Part shown: positions 30,522-43,662 of the stretch, piece by piece
How positions within the stretch are numbered: the first letter of the stretch is position 1
Layout of the letters: each line of letters opens with the position of its first letter
Source: Neodiprion pinetum
Taxonomy: Eukaryota; Arthropoda; Insecta; Hymenoptera; Diprionidae
Reading direction: 5' to 3'
Assembly (NCBI RefSeq): GCF_021155775.2
Contig: NC_060235.2
Span: forward strand, 9,409,193-9,473,192
DNA: 64,000 bases
The notes under the pieces: model-generated
Told to the model about the DNA's origin: nothing
Database searches by the model: none
Seen by the model: the letters and a program-made list of their open reading frames with translations, nothing else
Position numbers and translations under genes: made by a program

Positions 30522-32350
30522 TCGGAGAACAGTAATTCCATTTTATGTAATTGAAAATATTTTGTAAATAAAAATGTAGACATAATCGAATATAAATAAG
30601 ACCTTAGAATATACATGCAATTCCATTGTTACACAAGCAAATAAATGATCGTTTGTTCTGATACGTGAATAAAAATTAGTAAAAAATGAATTTCTTTATT
30701 TTTCTTAATGTTGCACCAACTCGAAAAATACGAAATAATTCAAGTATTTCCAGGGTTAGAAAAGACGTATTTTGTGTAAGTAGCATAATTGTCTTTCAAA
30801 AATAAACTGTTGAAAACGGCAATTAAAATTTTTTTTTTTTTTTTGCTAACGAAAAATCGAGTTTTTATTTCGGGGTCGATACAAAGATTTTTTTATATGT
30901 GTTTGACAGGTAAGAAGCGGGAAAAAAATTAGCAAAAATCCATCTCTGATATAAACGATAAAAATAAATAAAAACCGAAGATCACGTTTTTTTTGTTTAC
31001 TGAGAAATTAATCAACCCTGGGGACTGAAACTTGGTGGAAAAAAGTTTCTTTGGATTGAAAGTGGATAGGCCAAAAACAATTTAATAAATCGCCGGAGGC
31101 ACTTTTGGTATTCATACCCGGCTATGGCCTTTCTCAGTATAATCAGATGACGATCGTAGCTTAGGTATACCCAGAATTGCTTTGACAGCAGGATCTATCG
31201 ACCGCCTTCATTTGAATTTTATCGGGTACACCGCGCATATATCAATACCAACGGGGTTTCTCAACACACATCTGCATTTGTGTTAATTCTACGTGCTTTG
31301 TATTGAATTTTGTACTCGAATTCTTTCAACTTTCTCTCCATCTGTTACGTCCCAGCCGATGATTACGGCGGTAGCCTCCCTGTACCCTAGCTTACCGACG
31401 TGTAATTACTATAAGAGAGCTTCACATACTCATACAATAGCTCTAAGATCCATACCGATCTAGATTCAGTTACCACCTCAGTTTGCAATGACCATGCACC
31501 GACAATCTGCATACAACACACCGTCCGTTATTTCACAATCAGGTTTACATTTACGTAATGCTATGCAGTATATACAATTTTCATTCTCACTTTATATCTC
31601 TAATTTCAACCCGCACATCGACCGCATGGTCTACGATCGAAATTCGCAGAACTCAGGTTCATAAACCTCGCTAACCGAACGCAAGGAATGTGAGGAAAAA
31701 ATGATAAGCGTTATTCTGAAAACTTGAAACTGCATTCTTGCAACTAAGTAGGTATCTTATGAGCATTGCGCCAATTGGCTTCCCAAGACCAATCGTGTTG
31801 CACTGACGTAGCTGAAGACCAATCAGGAGTCTTTACAAAACTTTCACTATTGCATATCGTTTTCGAACCAAACTAATGCAACAGAGAATCACTGCAGACA
31901 CCAGAGAAAACAGAAATAAACTAAACGCAGAACCAATTAAGACTTCAGACCATTCAGAACACTTTGAAATTGCGAGCAATGCAGATCATAAAACGCTCAT
32001 ATTCAGAACCTTCGAACTTCAATATAATTACCGTTATTCCATTAGTGAATCATATAAGCGATCAAAACCTTTGTAAAATCAAACCTTGAAAATCGATTGA
32101 AAGAACCTCTCATTGTTAATAAATCTGTATTTAAATTAAAGTGTTGTGTAAAATGGATTACTTCGTTCACGCATAGTGATAGTTGGCACGGCCCACAACA
32201 GCGTAACCCCAGATTGAGACAGGCTGAACCAGAAATCAACACACGCAGATCATCAAAGTTCGTGAACCTAAACACGACAAGGTTTGTAAATCAAGCTTAA
32301 GTCAGAAATGCGCAAAAAATCAAAGATTTCTGGCAACGTTCTTCCCAAAA

Positions 32351-35300
32351 CCTAAGAGCCTTGTCATAAATAATATGGTAAATGAAAACCTTAGAAAGAT
32401 ATTAAATATAATATAAATTTAAGGAGGGGTGTTAATTGTATGTGTATATTATACATTTATATTGTATTCGTAAGCAGACACACTTTGTGAGATAAGAGAA
32501 GAGCACGGTAGAACCGTGAAAGACGCTGAAGCGAGGAAAGAGAAACGTAAATGTTCAGGAGGCAATATTTCGTTCCACTATTATATCGTATATTACAAAC
32601 ATACAACTGAGTCTCTTGTTTGATCCCTAAATTATAAGAATAATAATTTGTGAATTCTTTTTTGGTTCCACTGAAACATATCATTTGCTTGAATCGATTT
32701 TTTTTTTTTTTGAAGTAGTAATATAATCTGATGAATGAATAACTTTCTTAAATTAATATTGTAATCTGCCTTGTGAAACAAATTCTTGTTTCAACATATT
32801 AAAAATTTTTTTGTTCATAGTTATCATTGATTATCTCGAACAAATATCACACTGTACCAAATACATTATTTGGCAATAACATTAATATAATATTTCAGAA
32901 AACGTGGGATTATCGTTTCCAATCTCTCGGTACTTTTGAACCAACGTGTTCAGCAGTTGAAGAACTACACTTTCACAAATTGAATGAGAATAAGTAGTTG
33001 ATTCAAGCATATCAATATTTTTGAATGATTGAGAAAAAAAACAGTCGATTTTTTTAAACCAATTTAGTGTATACGCTCGAACGGTGAGTGCATGATTGAT
33101 TAATAATAAGGGATTGTTACTATAGCTCTATACATAACTGTAGCAAGTTGTTTGAATGATTGAGGCGAAACTAATATGAATAATAGATAGGTGATCGTTA
33201 GCAATCTATTATTAACAACGAGCTAATAAGTAAAAATGATAATATATTACTATACGCTGAAAGCGATTCGTTTTAAATGTGGTTCGAGCGATTTAAAAAA
33301 TGATCCAATGAACGGAAACGGTGAACATAAAATAAATTTTGGATGAAACTTATGATGATTCAAAATTATGAAAATAATTATGTTACAATGAAAAATTTAT
33401 AATCTTTGAACAACCGAAATTTCTTGACTTGCTCTAAGATTAGACCATCCTGATTCCAAAATTGTAGATGTAAATATGAAATTAAAGATGAGTGGATGTG
33501 ATTGTATTTTTGGAATTCAGGATAATTCATCCGTACGAGGTTTATATGAACATAAAGTTTAACGTTAAGTGAAACAATACGGGTATCCTGTTTTGATTCT
33601 CTTAGCCTAAGACAGCAATGATTTTTATAACTCTTTTTCTCTCTCACTCTCTTTATCTCTTGATTTTTTTTTCATCTGTACTGTGATATCTGAATTTTAC
33701 ATACGGAACAATTGTTGCACCGTTTAGTCACTGTACCGAAGTACGAAGGGTGGAACTTCGTTCACTGATTTAATTATTTCAAAAATCTGAGAAAAACGAT
33801 GTTGAACTATATACGAATCTGATATGACAAATAAAGATAGCAAAATAAAATAAAACGTTCGGTGGGACTTAGCTTTCGTAGACTGTAGCGAAATGTGCGA
33901 TCGTCGGATCGTTGTTCTCATGAGTGTCGACAAACAGGCCTCACCGCGTTGGCTGATTACTTGGCATTTAGTTTAATTTGAAATCCGTTCAAGATAGTAG
34001 TTTTACACGAACGATAGTTCCACTCACAAACTTTTGATTTATGAATATCAAACACGATCAATTCCGATGTGGAACACTGAGTCAAATTTGGAAAAACTGT
34101 TTTTGAATAATATGAAGTGTCTCACGTTTTTCGATGAAATTGGATTTAACGTTAAAATTGTAAGCGAATTACCGAGGTTACTAATGACTAGTAGTTAATA
34201 TTAAATACTAATATAGTGATTATTACGCGAATCTAATTTAACCAACTGAAACAGTTTGTGCAAATACATTGAGATCAAAATTAGTATTCACATTATCGAG
34301 AATCTAGTCCTTTGAGTCGTCACTTTAAGAGATTTTCGATCACCAACTCTGGCTCTAAATTTGATTAACTCTCGGTACCAACGTCCGCACACCTCGCGAC
34401 TTCACATACGAAAGACAGAGCTCCTTGAGCCGAGGAGTCCAAGAGACCGCAATTACAATAAGTTGTATTAATGCGCGAGAGTAATTAGCCAATGAGATTC
34501 AAGTAAGACCCGGAGTCAGGTCGCTGTGTCAGCACCTTCGCTCGGTCGAGGCTTGAGGGTTCTGTGGTTCCAAGTCTCGCTAGAATCCGTTCGCATCAAC
34601 ATTATTTATTATTCTCATATCCCTTTACAATTTGCGTACATATACGGGTTCTGTAAATATAATGTTATAATAGTCTTAATTTAGATTGTGTCTAACTATT
34701 ATGGATACCTGGGTATCTTCTGGTAGTTTTGAGTAATTATGACAGAGAGTTAGTTTATTTTGACCGTAGCATCTTCACGTTGGCGAGATGCTGGGTTCTC
34801 CGCATTGCTAGTTTTGTAACACTATACAGGCACTGTTATCGGTTTCTACATGCCTTTAAGACGGCTAAGGGGCAAGTAATAATTATTAAATAAGCTATAA
34901 AATATTTTCAAGAAATGAAACATGAAGTGTTTCTTGTCACAGAATAATTGTAAACGTGTTTTTATTGAAAACGAATAGGAATAATACCACAGTGCTAAGC
35001 ACTATCGTTTGAAAGTTATATTATTCAAAATTTTGAAAATATGAATGTTATAAGAACCCGATCGTAACATCGTAGAAAAATCAAATTGTATTCTAAAGAT
35101 AACGTAAAACCGATACAACTAGAACCATAGTGTTTGCTTTTGGCTCTAGAAACCAAAATCTCAGCTGAAATTTGAAAATTAGTAAATACAGCTAACTTTT
35201 GTGATAAGCAATGATCACTATTCAAATACGGCATCAAACAGGGCGGTCAGTTGGCATCCTTGGCATAATTAGTTGTAAGCGTTATCTCAGTATCTAATTT

Positions 35301-37589
35301 TAAGTTGTTGGCACTGTTTGCCCAGAAATCTTTTCCTGTAAGAATAAAAGCACTACTTCTGTTTCCGGTTATGTCTGGCAAGTTAGCCACATGTGTGTTC
35401 ATAATTCAGTTCAGTACAATTAATAAATATCCGATTCAATATGAAAATAGTGAGTAAATGGGCAACACACATAATCCCAGTCTTTAAGAAAAAAATGAGG
35501 CAACAATTTGTGGATATTGTAAGCTGACTTACCACAACTTGTGTCACAAAATAGTAGACTTTCCGCACTTGTCACATAATGTACTATTTTGACACCAGTT
35601 GTGGTAAATTCGAGATAAGATGTGATAAAAGTGGTATTGGTACACAAAGAAAAGCTAATATGACCTTTTGTAATCGCTGTTAGTAATCCGAACGTCGCCT
35701 TCGCTCCTTAGCGCCACGTTTGTTTACATCGATTATAATCTGGTAAATACACAGTGCGCAGAGTATGTTATTGCAATTCTAGAGATCGTTGTAAAGGTAA
35801 CATTCACTTACTGTACGTTTCGCAGGCACTGTAAAACGGACTTACCGCACGCTGTGTCAGAAAGAATATTGCGTCGTTTCGAACTTGCCAATTTCGTATC
35901 GTCACGAAAAATTTTTGAAAAAAATAAAATCAAAATAGCAACCGCTTCGGTATCTGATGCTCCAACATTTTATATTCTTTACATTTCGCCGTTCTGCTGC
36001 TATTTGCAAGTAAATAATGACAATATCTTTTTCGCGGTTGTTAACAATAATAACTTTCGATTTTTTATCAGCATCGCAGAAAATGAATATACGTGCTGGA
36101 ACCGCGTACCATTAAAATGTAGACGCGATATGTCAACTGCTTCTATTACTGAACAGTAAACTGCAGTAGCACGTAAATATTACAGACGCGCGATCGCAAA
36201 TAAAACGCACTTCCCTAAATATTTCAGACAGTCAACAAGTGCTAATTAGGGAAATTATTTGAGCTGCACAAAAAGGCGAAACATTTATTTACACCAGGTC
36301 TCACCATGTAACGGCGTCTACAGGTAATGCCTGATCACGCTACCCGTAGGTATGCTTATGTAAGCTCTATATATATTACATGCATGTCGGTTATCGGCAC
36401 TCTATAATTTCCATTTTCCCATCGGAGAAACAAAAACACCTATTTATACTAGGTCCCGCCAGATAAAAATAAGCGTTCTACATTTTGTGGAAGATCGTCT
36501 TCATTTGATTATTTACTATTTGATAAAATATTATTTTGAATTTTCAATGCATAATACTGAAAAAAAAAAGAATTCCGTGGGTACTTCATCAAATTTTATA
36601 CAACCCAAAGATTTATGATCCGTGACATAACAATACATCGAATGAGAATTTAATTTTTCTGAATTAACAGTTTAAAGATATAACTATTTTATGAGTAAAT
36701 TGAATTAATAATGAAAAAGTTGTTAGATACACATCTGAAACGTCAACTGGAGACTTAATATTACAAGTGTGGGTCTCGATGAGGTTGGACATTTCGATTA
36801 ATGTAAGCAATGACAAACATTATTTGTACCTATTATTCTTCATAAATTCAAAAATCTTTTTAAAAAATTAAAAAATCAAATGTGAACGATTGTCAACAAA
36901 ATTTATATTAATTTTTCGAAACACCGCAATTAACATCATTGTGAGTAAATTTTGTGATGACATTCTAAATATTGTTCAAATTATAGGCGATTTGGAGAAC
37001 GGCGGACGAGCGGTGATACCGAGCTGCCGGATTACCCGAAATAAAACGGGGGGTCTTTTGTTAGTCAGCAGCTTCTGATACGAGAGTGCAAGTACCCTTG
37101 GGAACAATGAATCTGAGACGGCTACTTTTTTACATTAGACAGTTATGTTGGCAATACAGAGAATCTCAATAACTGAATCTCAATAAACATAACATAACCC
37201 ATGACCGTCGAATCTAACCTTAGAATACCGCGGGGATAATGACTTGTTGGATTGACATGTATTCCCCAAGTGTACATAATGGCATCATTGGAATGCTGCT
37301 TTTACCATCACTACCGGTCGGTCACTGCCAATATGAAAAGAACCGGCAATGATTTATTGATGAAAGAAAGTAACAATCCAGTGTCAGAATCATTGGTTGC
37401 TAGAAGCCAGTTAAACTCAGCCCAGTCTTAAAACGTTAGATTTGACACATCGATTTATTTGATTTCTAAGCGTAAAGCTTGGGAAAATGTATATAAAATA
37501 ACAACCAATAGCTGGAAAGATATTTTACTCAAGTAATGGTGGATCATTTTTTTTTTAATTTTCGTAAATAATTAAAATTAAATAATTAC
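32351..37589. other. Intronic AT-rich stretch, almost featureless
   Basis: Part of the long intron between the minus-strand exons at 37590 and 22460. I found no convincing exon on either strand. A hairpin element lies at 35529-35607. A diverged pair of sequences, ATTTATTTACACCAGGTCTC near 36281 and CTATTTATACTAGGTCCCGC near 36439, looks like an old tandem duplication. A short GC-richer frame at 36987-37078 (DLENGGRAVIPSCRITRNKT) after an AG is unexplained. Confidence 0.45.
35529..35607. repeat. Short hairpin element
   Basis: TTACCACAACTTGTGTCACA opens and its near-complement closes (TGACACCAGTTGTGGTAA), a stem of about 25 bp around a 25-base loop. A diverged similar opening occurs at 35842 (CTTACCGCACGCTGTGTCAG). 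Confidence 0.5.
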
Positions 37590-40500
37590 CTTGATTCCAA
37601 TTGCATATCGATCAAGTAACAAATAAAACTGCTGTATGATGAATTTTAAAAGCTTAAATCCTTCCGTAATACTATTCTCCATAGGCTTGTAAGACGTGTC
37701 AGCAAGAAAGTTTAACAGTCCAGTTTTGTCATTCAGCAATTCAGATAGTGCCAAACCTGAAAGTCCAAAGAATAAAACTATTAAACAATTAACGTATTTT
37801 GTGTATTTATTTATTTACAAATGTGACAGACTAAAAGTTGTTTTACATAGAAATTACAATCCGGCAAGCTATTAAACATAAAACACATAAATTCTATATT
37901 GACAAAAAAAAAAAAATAACAGAAAATTCAACTGACAATGAGTGTAAGGTCACTATAATGTATTAAAATTAGATTTGTTTTTATTTTTTGCGTTTAAAAG
38001 ATTCCAGGCTGCCTATAGGTGTGCATAATGATGGATTATTCCAGTTACGAATGAGATGGTTAAATGTATTATAGTAGTACAAGTAATCGTTCTTAGCTGA
38101 TTAAGGTAGTACCGTGATAGCAGCAGTCCTCAGCTTCCAGAGAAATATCCCCTGTATAAAACATTATAACTAAAGTAAAAAGTAGTTGAGATACAGTACG
38201 CCTTTGCGCCTCCTCGCACATGCGCAGAAGTATAAAAATTTTCCCATTGCGTCTTTTGTCTGACTTGGCAACGTTGCATTCTAACTCAGTATCTCTTGCC
38301 CCTCAAGCATGTGTTGTAGAGAAATGTATTGTTATGAAATCAATTTGAGGTTAGTTATAATTAATATTAACAATTTTAATTTTTTCTGTACCGTAACCTA
38401 TATCCGCAAAGTTCTGACATTTATTTCAATTCATTGGGCCTTTATGGCATTTTAAACTTCCCGCGTAGGGCAACGTTGCCAAGTCACTATTTCTCACGGG
38501 TCAGGTTATGAGAGAAAGTTTGAAAATCATTAAAAGCAACAAACTTTAAGAATTATTTACAAAAAAATGAATACTGCTTGTTTATGTTTTTTTTTTGAAA
38601 AAAATTACTTGTTATATCCTCAATTAATAATTCTCAGTTTTTAAAAAAAATTCTAAGAAAAGTATGGCTGTTATTAAATAAAATGCTCACTCTAACTACG
38701 GTCGGGATAGGGAATACATGTAAATTGTACGACTTTTGATCGCTAATATTGCAAAATTTAGTACCGCAAGGACTATTAAAAAAAATTCCTACGTATAAAG
38801 GACACTTCAATTTATGTGTATTCAAAAATTGAAAGATATTGTAAGAAAAGTGATTTATCACGGTACTACCTTAAACTTCTTGAAGTGTACTAGGATTTCT
38901 AATTGGATAATTTACATCTCTTGCTAAGACTAATTCAGCGGTATAATCGCTTTGAATATTGTCATTTAAAATTTAAGAGATAAAAAGATTGTTGACAATT
39001 ATATTAGTCCATTGAATGGTACATAGTTTATAGCATTGAAGACATGAGTCGTCTATAAACATTTTATAGAAGCACAGCGAAGATATACATGGTTCAAAGC
39101 TTCCATTACCTGAGTTTAACTTCGATCGCTAAAAATTAATTTTGTTCAATATCTCAATGCGAACCATACTAGTGTGACGAATGGGAGAGTGTGTATATAT
39201 GACAAGTTTTTTGTCTGTGCGTGAGTCCTCAACAGCAGATAGACAGGTATAGATAGGATGAGATAAAGAGGTTCAGCTTCATTAAATTTAGTTGAAAAGT
39301 GGTTAGATTTTTAGTTAACTACTACTGCCAAAAACCCAAGGCTTATATAAGGAATCACTCCATTCAGTGAGCTCACCCCTATTATCGGTTAAAAGGGACC
39401 AATTAGTATGTCACGTGCGGAGCGGTCTCGCAGGCGACTACTTAACCCTTTATGAGAAGCGTAGAGGTTTATATTTATTTTTTTGGTGGATAAGCCGGTG
39501 ATCGTCCTATACAGGGCGATCCTGGGAATTGGGTAGGAGGATTTATTATCAATATTATTGGAAATTATTGGCGGAATGCAAAGATTTACTGAAATTTGTG
39601 GTGAAGGTAACAACTGAAAATATTAGACAAGGAAGCAAGCGTTACAGAAATATTCTTATTCTAAATTGTACACACTCGTACGATTACTCACTATTTGGTG
39701 GTTTATTCCAACCTCGCTCACGCTCGTACAAATCCGAACGATGGCTCACACATACGTTGGCACACTCGTAACACACTCACAATTAAAACTACACGGCTCT
39801 ATGAGTTCGTGGCACAACTTGCAACAACTTAATATCTAGCTTCGAAGACTGATATCGCAACACGAGATGCATAGGTGACCGTGTATAGAATTAGAGGAAA
39901 TTCACTCTATTCGTCGGTGATGCGAAAAGACTGATGGACCCTTCACACGATAACTTCTGAAGGAGCCTGATTTCCGTAGATGTTGATTTTATTCTGTCTT
40001 TAACGGGACTGACTTCGCTCGCTCGTACGACACCCCTTGGAGCGTCGGACAGCGAGCAAGGTTTCCGTCAACTTTGCAAATTTGAAACAAAGGCTCGCCT
40101 CGTGAAGATCATCCTCAAAGCGCATGGTCTTGCGCTCGCCTCATCCCGGTGTTGATTACACCCAGGATCCGGCGAGCGCAAGAACGCTGACGTTGCAATG
40201 ATCAACTGCGCCGCTGTGCTTTTATCGTGCCACGAACAGAAATATAAGGGAGTTAAATTTATTCCTTAAAAATACATGAGAATACAAATCAGAACGATTT
40301 GTACTTCCATGCATTTTCTGCTACATAATTCCTAGAAATAAGATTACGCTTCCTCGTCAATTTATAGTATTTTAAGAGTAAACATTAATAAGGTAATGAT
40401 ATATATTTATAAGTATGTATTCAGTCGGCGTACGTGCCATACAGATGGATGTGCAAAGTCTAAAATGGAATCCAACATTTCATGATGCATTGATCCTGGA

Positions 40501-43500
40501 TACGGTAATACAGTAGTTGGATGCCAAAGGACTCAGTATATATGGAACAAAGTTCCCTGCCTGAACTCGACACAGCATTTTAAAACTGGTACCCAAAAGA
40601 AACAGTTCTATAGAAACATTTTTGAAGGTTTGTAACATGACAAGCCTTCGAATGTGTGGAACGAGCGACTAGTCCGCAGTTTGGAGAAGGCGGAATTTGG
40701 ATTACTCTATGAGAAGACGCCGACGTAACCACTCAATACCTCATAGTCCTCATTTCTGTTTTTTTCTTAATTGTGTCGTACTTACAACGAAAAGGAAAAA
40801 CACCGTCTACGGTAACGAAAATTGTAAAACAGACTTCACGTATAAACAAAGTCAACGCCAAGTGAAACAAAGAAAAGAAACAACAAATAAACGGTGATTC
40901 GAAGAAGCAGCATAATTTTACACTTAGACGCATCTGGATACAACGAGAAACAAAACATTTTACAGTGAACATGTTTGACATAAAATGGCATATTTTAAAT
41001 TGTGTGACTGAATGGATGGATGAATGAGTGATTTTTAATGATTTATATTTACAATTTTAATTATACATTTATACACCTCCAATTTATTTACTCGATTAAA
41101 GAATAAATGTGTCTTTTATTTTCACGTACCTATGTATGATTCATCATAAGATTTGCGTATTTTCTCTTAATGTCACACAAATTAGTAATTTATTCAATAC
41201 CTATATTATAATAATGGAAATTAAACATTGTAGGTTCTTTTGTGCCCGAAAGATTTTCCAGAATTCAATTAAATGCAATTTTATGCTGTGGTCAAACTTT
41301 GAGATTGGCGTGCTCTCGATAGTCATTTTTTGAAAATTAGATTTCGGCATGGTTTTAGCCCCATAGTGGAGAGACTACCAAAATTTTAGGGAATGCTGTG
41401 AAATTTTTCTTCTATAAGGTGTCACGTTCCAAGTGGAATGGTCAAGTGTATGAGAAAAATAAAGAATTTGGAAAGAATATTCTAGGGATTTGAGGGAACA
41501 TAAGATGGTACTACAAACAATTTTCTATTTTTAGTAATTGTAGTAAAGAGAGGTCCAGGTCATCTTAAATCGTTTTAATACAAATCCCATAATTTTTTAG
41601 ATCATATTATAGCGGGCCTTGTTACGGAAACGATAAGACAATGTTCACAAATAGCTTCAAACACTTAGGAGTAATGGCATTTATAAGTACTACGATGATT
41701 CACAGAAGCAGCGTCCACACAGGTAGATCTACCGAGATCGACTCTGGAATGGAATCATTGTCAAAGGTAATGGTTTATATTGACATTCCAGTACAAACCA
41801 ATATAAACAGTAGTCGATGGAGATGCTATTTTACATTCGAACCGCCAATCAAAGAGCCAATTGAAGTAAAAAAAAAAAAAGATTACTGTGAATTTCTTTG
41901 TAGCTTATAAGTTAAAACTCAAAATTTTGTGAAATTTTATCATTTCAAACCAGAAATTATTTAATTTTTCTAAGATAAGATTTGCTAATTCATCTCTGGC
42001 ACTCATTTTGCAAAATGGGCTAAGCTGAAACATTTTGAAAAACCAGCAAATGTCAAATTTAAAATAAATAAAATTTGATTCTTATTGTTATTTGTTATGA
42101 ATTATAGTTTAATAACAGCATTTAAATCATCGGACTGCATATTTCATATTATTAGATATAAACATAAACGCCACTCTCGTCCCTCTACCAGTTAACCAGA
42201 TTTGAAACCTTCTGACACTCGAAAGTACATACCATAAAGATAATACAGATCAGTTTCATGCTAATGATTCATTTAAAGAATCTGGTGGCACAAGGTACTT
42301 CGTGAAATCGTGATTGTCAAGCTTGACTACCTTATTTTAATGAATATTAGCAGGTTTGGCTATTATATGAGGGTCGTTGAAATATTAAAAGTGTAGATCT
42401 CTATACCTCGATGAGGTGCTTCGAATCAACTGCGTATTTGCATGGTCTAATGGTTAATCCCATTCTTGCTACGGAATTAAGTACCACGTCTTGACCAGGT
42501 TAATATTAAAATTAGAATAGAGAACAAATCCATCTATTTGTCATTGATAACTAATTCCATGTTCAATGACAGCAACTCAAGTTATTAACTCAAGTTATTA
42601 AACAAGTTCTTGTCAACTCTGATTTTCAATATTATTCGCAACGTTTCCTGATTGAAAAATTGGCGATTCACTAACCTTGATCTCATGTGTAAAACATTGG
42701 CACACCACTGGTTTTCAATAACTTGAAGCTCAGTTGAATGAAATAATTTAAATGATAAGCTGACGCCAGCAGTCTAAGTTGAAAACTGATGGCAATGAAT
42801 TGTTTTTTAATGGAATAAAGGGATGGAGGTTTTCTCTTAATACATCTATGTACACATATTAACTTTCTGAGATATGATAAAAATTTGATGATTACGTTCC
42901 ACTGGTTTATTTTGCCAGCGCTCATCATATTCAGCCATTAACTCTCGTTGCTAACTTGAGTTGTGAATGATATTGAAAGTTTACATGATGTCTTACCGAT
43001 TTCACTAGTTGACAAGGTTTGAAGATATGATGGTCCAGATTTAAAAAGATTCACTAGGTCATCATTGTTCTTCCTTTGTCTCCATTTACCAAACATCTCC
43101 ATAAAAGTCTCAAATGACTCCATGATAACTTCTTTAGTACATATCCGGTAGTCGAAGATTGATGCATCAGCGTATTTACCAAATATGATCGCCTAGAATT
43201 CAATTTAACTCCACAGCTGTATAATAAGTGAAATTAATGGATGTGACACAATGAACAAATGGAACCGACGCGAAAATATACGTATCAACAGTGGTTGCAG
43301 CCAAAAGTAAACCGAAAACTAACCTAACTTAATTCTGACAATAACAGCTCATCAGTTTGAAATTTGCACTTATGATGCGCAAAATGCGTCTAGCCTGTCT
43401 AGCACATGGCGATAGCAACAGCCGCAGAGCCGCATTCAGCAACGTTGCCAACCTATCGGACGAAATTTTTTATTTAAAAGGCGCCAAAACAAGTCTTTAG

Positions 43501-43662
43501 TGTGGTACGAGCGTGAGTGCTCGCAGTGATGGCGTGAATCGACCAACCGGACCTGCGAGACAGAGAAGGGATGTAGAATTACTAAATTCTCTCTTTATAC
43601 AGTTTTCCACTCACCAGGATATACCAGGCCTTCACGATGTCTACATGCTCTAAGCAGCACAT
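37590..43662 (-). CDS. First three coding exons of an unnamed minus-strand host gene
   Basis: Exon 1 43662-43615: ATG then CCLEHVDIVKAWYIL, donor GTGAGT, phase 0. Exon 2 43192-42997: acceptor ...TTCTAG, starts AIIFGKYADASIFDYRICTK, has SFETFMEMFGKWRQRKN, donor GTAAGA, ends one base into a codon. Exon 3 37756-37590: acceptor ...ACTTTCAG, completes the split Gly codon, then LALSELLNDKTGLLNFLADT and FKLLKFIIQQFYLLLDRYAI, donor GTAATT, phase 0. Every junction agrees in phase. The sequence is Leu-rich and helical with no signal peptide or membrane span, so it is probably a cytoplasmic or nuclear helical-repeat scaffold. Family not recognised. Intron 2 (5.2 kb) holds a MITE and a solo LTR. It likely continues with the exons at 22460-19768. 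Confidence 0.65.
38101..38874. mobile_element. TTAA-type (piggyBac-like) MITE
   Basis: TTAA at 38101-38104 and 38871-38874 flanks perfect 15-bp inverted ends GGTAGTACCGTGATA / TATCACGGTACTACC. The 766-bp interior has no transposase. A TTAA duplication is the mark of piggyBac-type insertion. It lies in intron 2 of the minus-strand gene. Confidence 0.78.
39409..40439 (-). mobile_element. Solo LTR, inverted copy of the 18436-19389 family
   Basis: The reverse complement aligns along nearly its whole length with 18436-19389, e.g. ATCCTGGGTGTAATCAACAC and GACGCTCCAAGGGGTGTCG. On the plus strand it starts TGTCACGTGCGG and ends TACGTGCCA, one base off the expected TGACA end. The flanks AGTA (left) and TACA (right) do not match, so the target duplication is lost or the copy arose by recombination. 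It is about 80 bp longer than the other copy because of internal indels. Confidence 0.82.
40440..42996. other. Intronic stretch, no firm feature
   Basis: Rest of intron 2 of the minus-strand gene. One plus-strand frame near 41641-41910 contains VYIDIPVQTNINSSRWRCYF and FTFEPPIKEPIE, protein-like in composition but without splice signals or a recognised family. It may be a pseudogene scrap. Confidence 0.4.

Larger units (their letters stand above)
29030..32350. mobile_element. DNA transposon with very long (about 800 bp) inverted repeats
   Basis: The left arm, about 29035-30140, is matched as reverse complement by about 31480-32345, with many substitutions. Anchors are AGAAATCTTTGATT near 29070 against AATCAAAGATTTCT near 32320, CTCCTGATTGGTCTTCAGC near 29785 against GCTGAAGACCAATCAGGAG near 31811, and ACTGCATAGCATTAC near 30053. 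A separate palindromic MITE (29169-29379) splits the left arm. One coding frame with a SWIM-like motif lies between the arms. End points are approximate because the outermost 30 bases are diverged. A MULE-type assignment is possible but unproven. Confidence 0.75.

Noticed and set aside
32042..32300. Overlapping frames on both strands
   Set aside because: They fall in the right arm of the long-TIR transposon and are not conserved as frames in the left arm.
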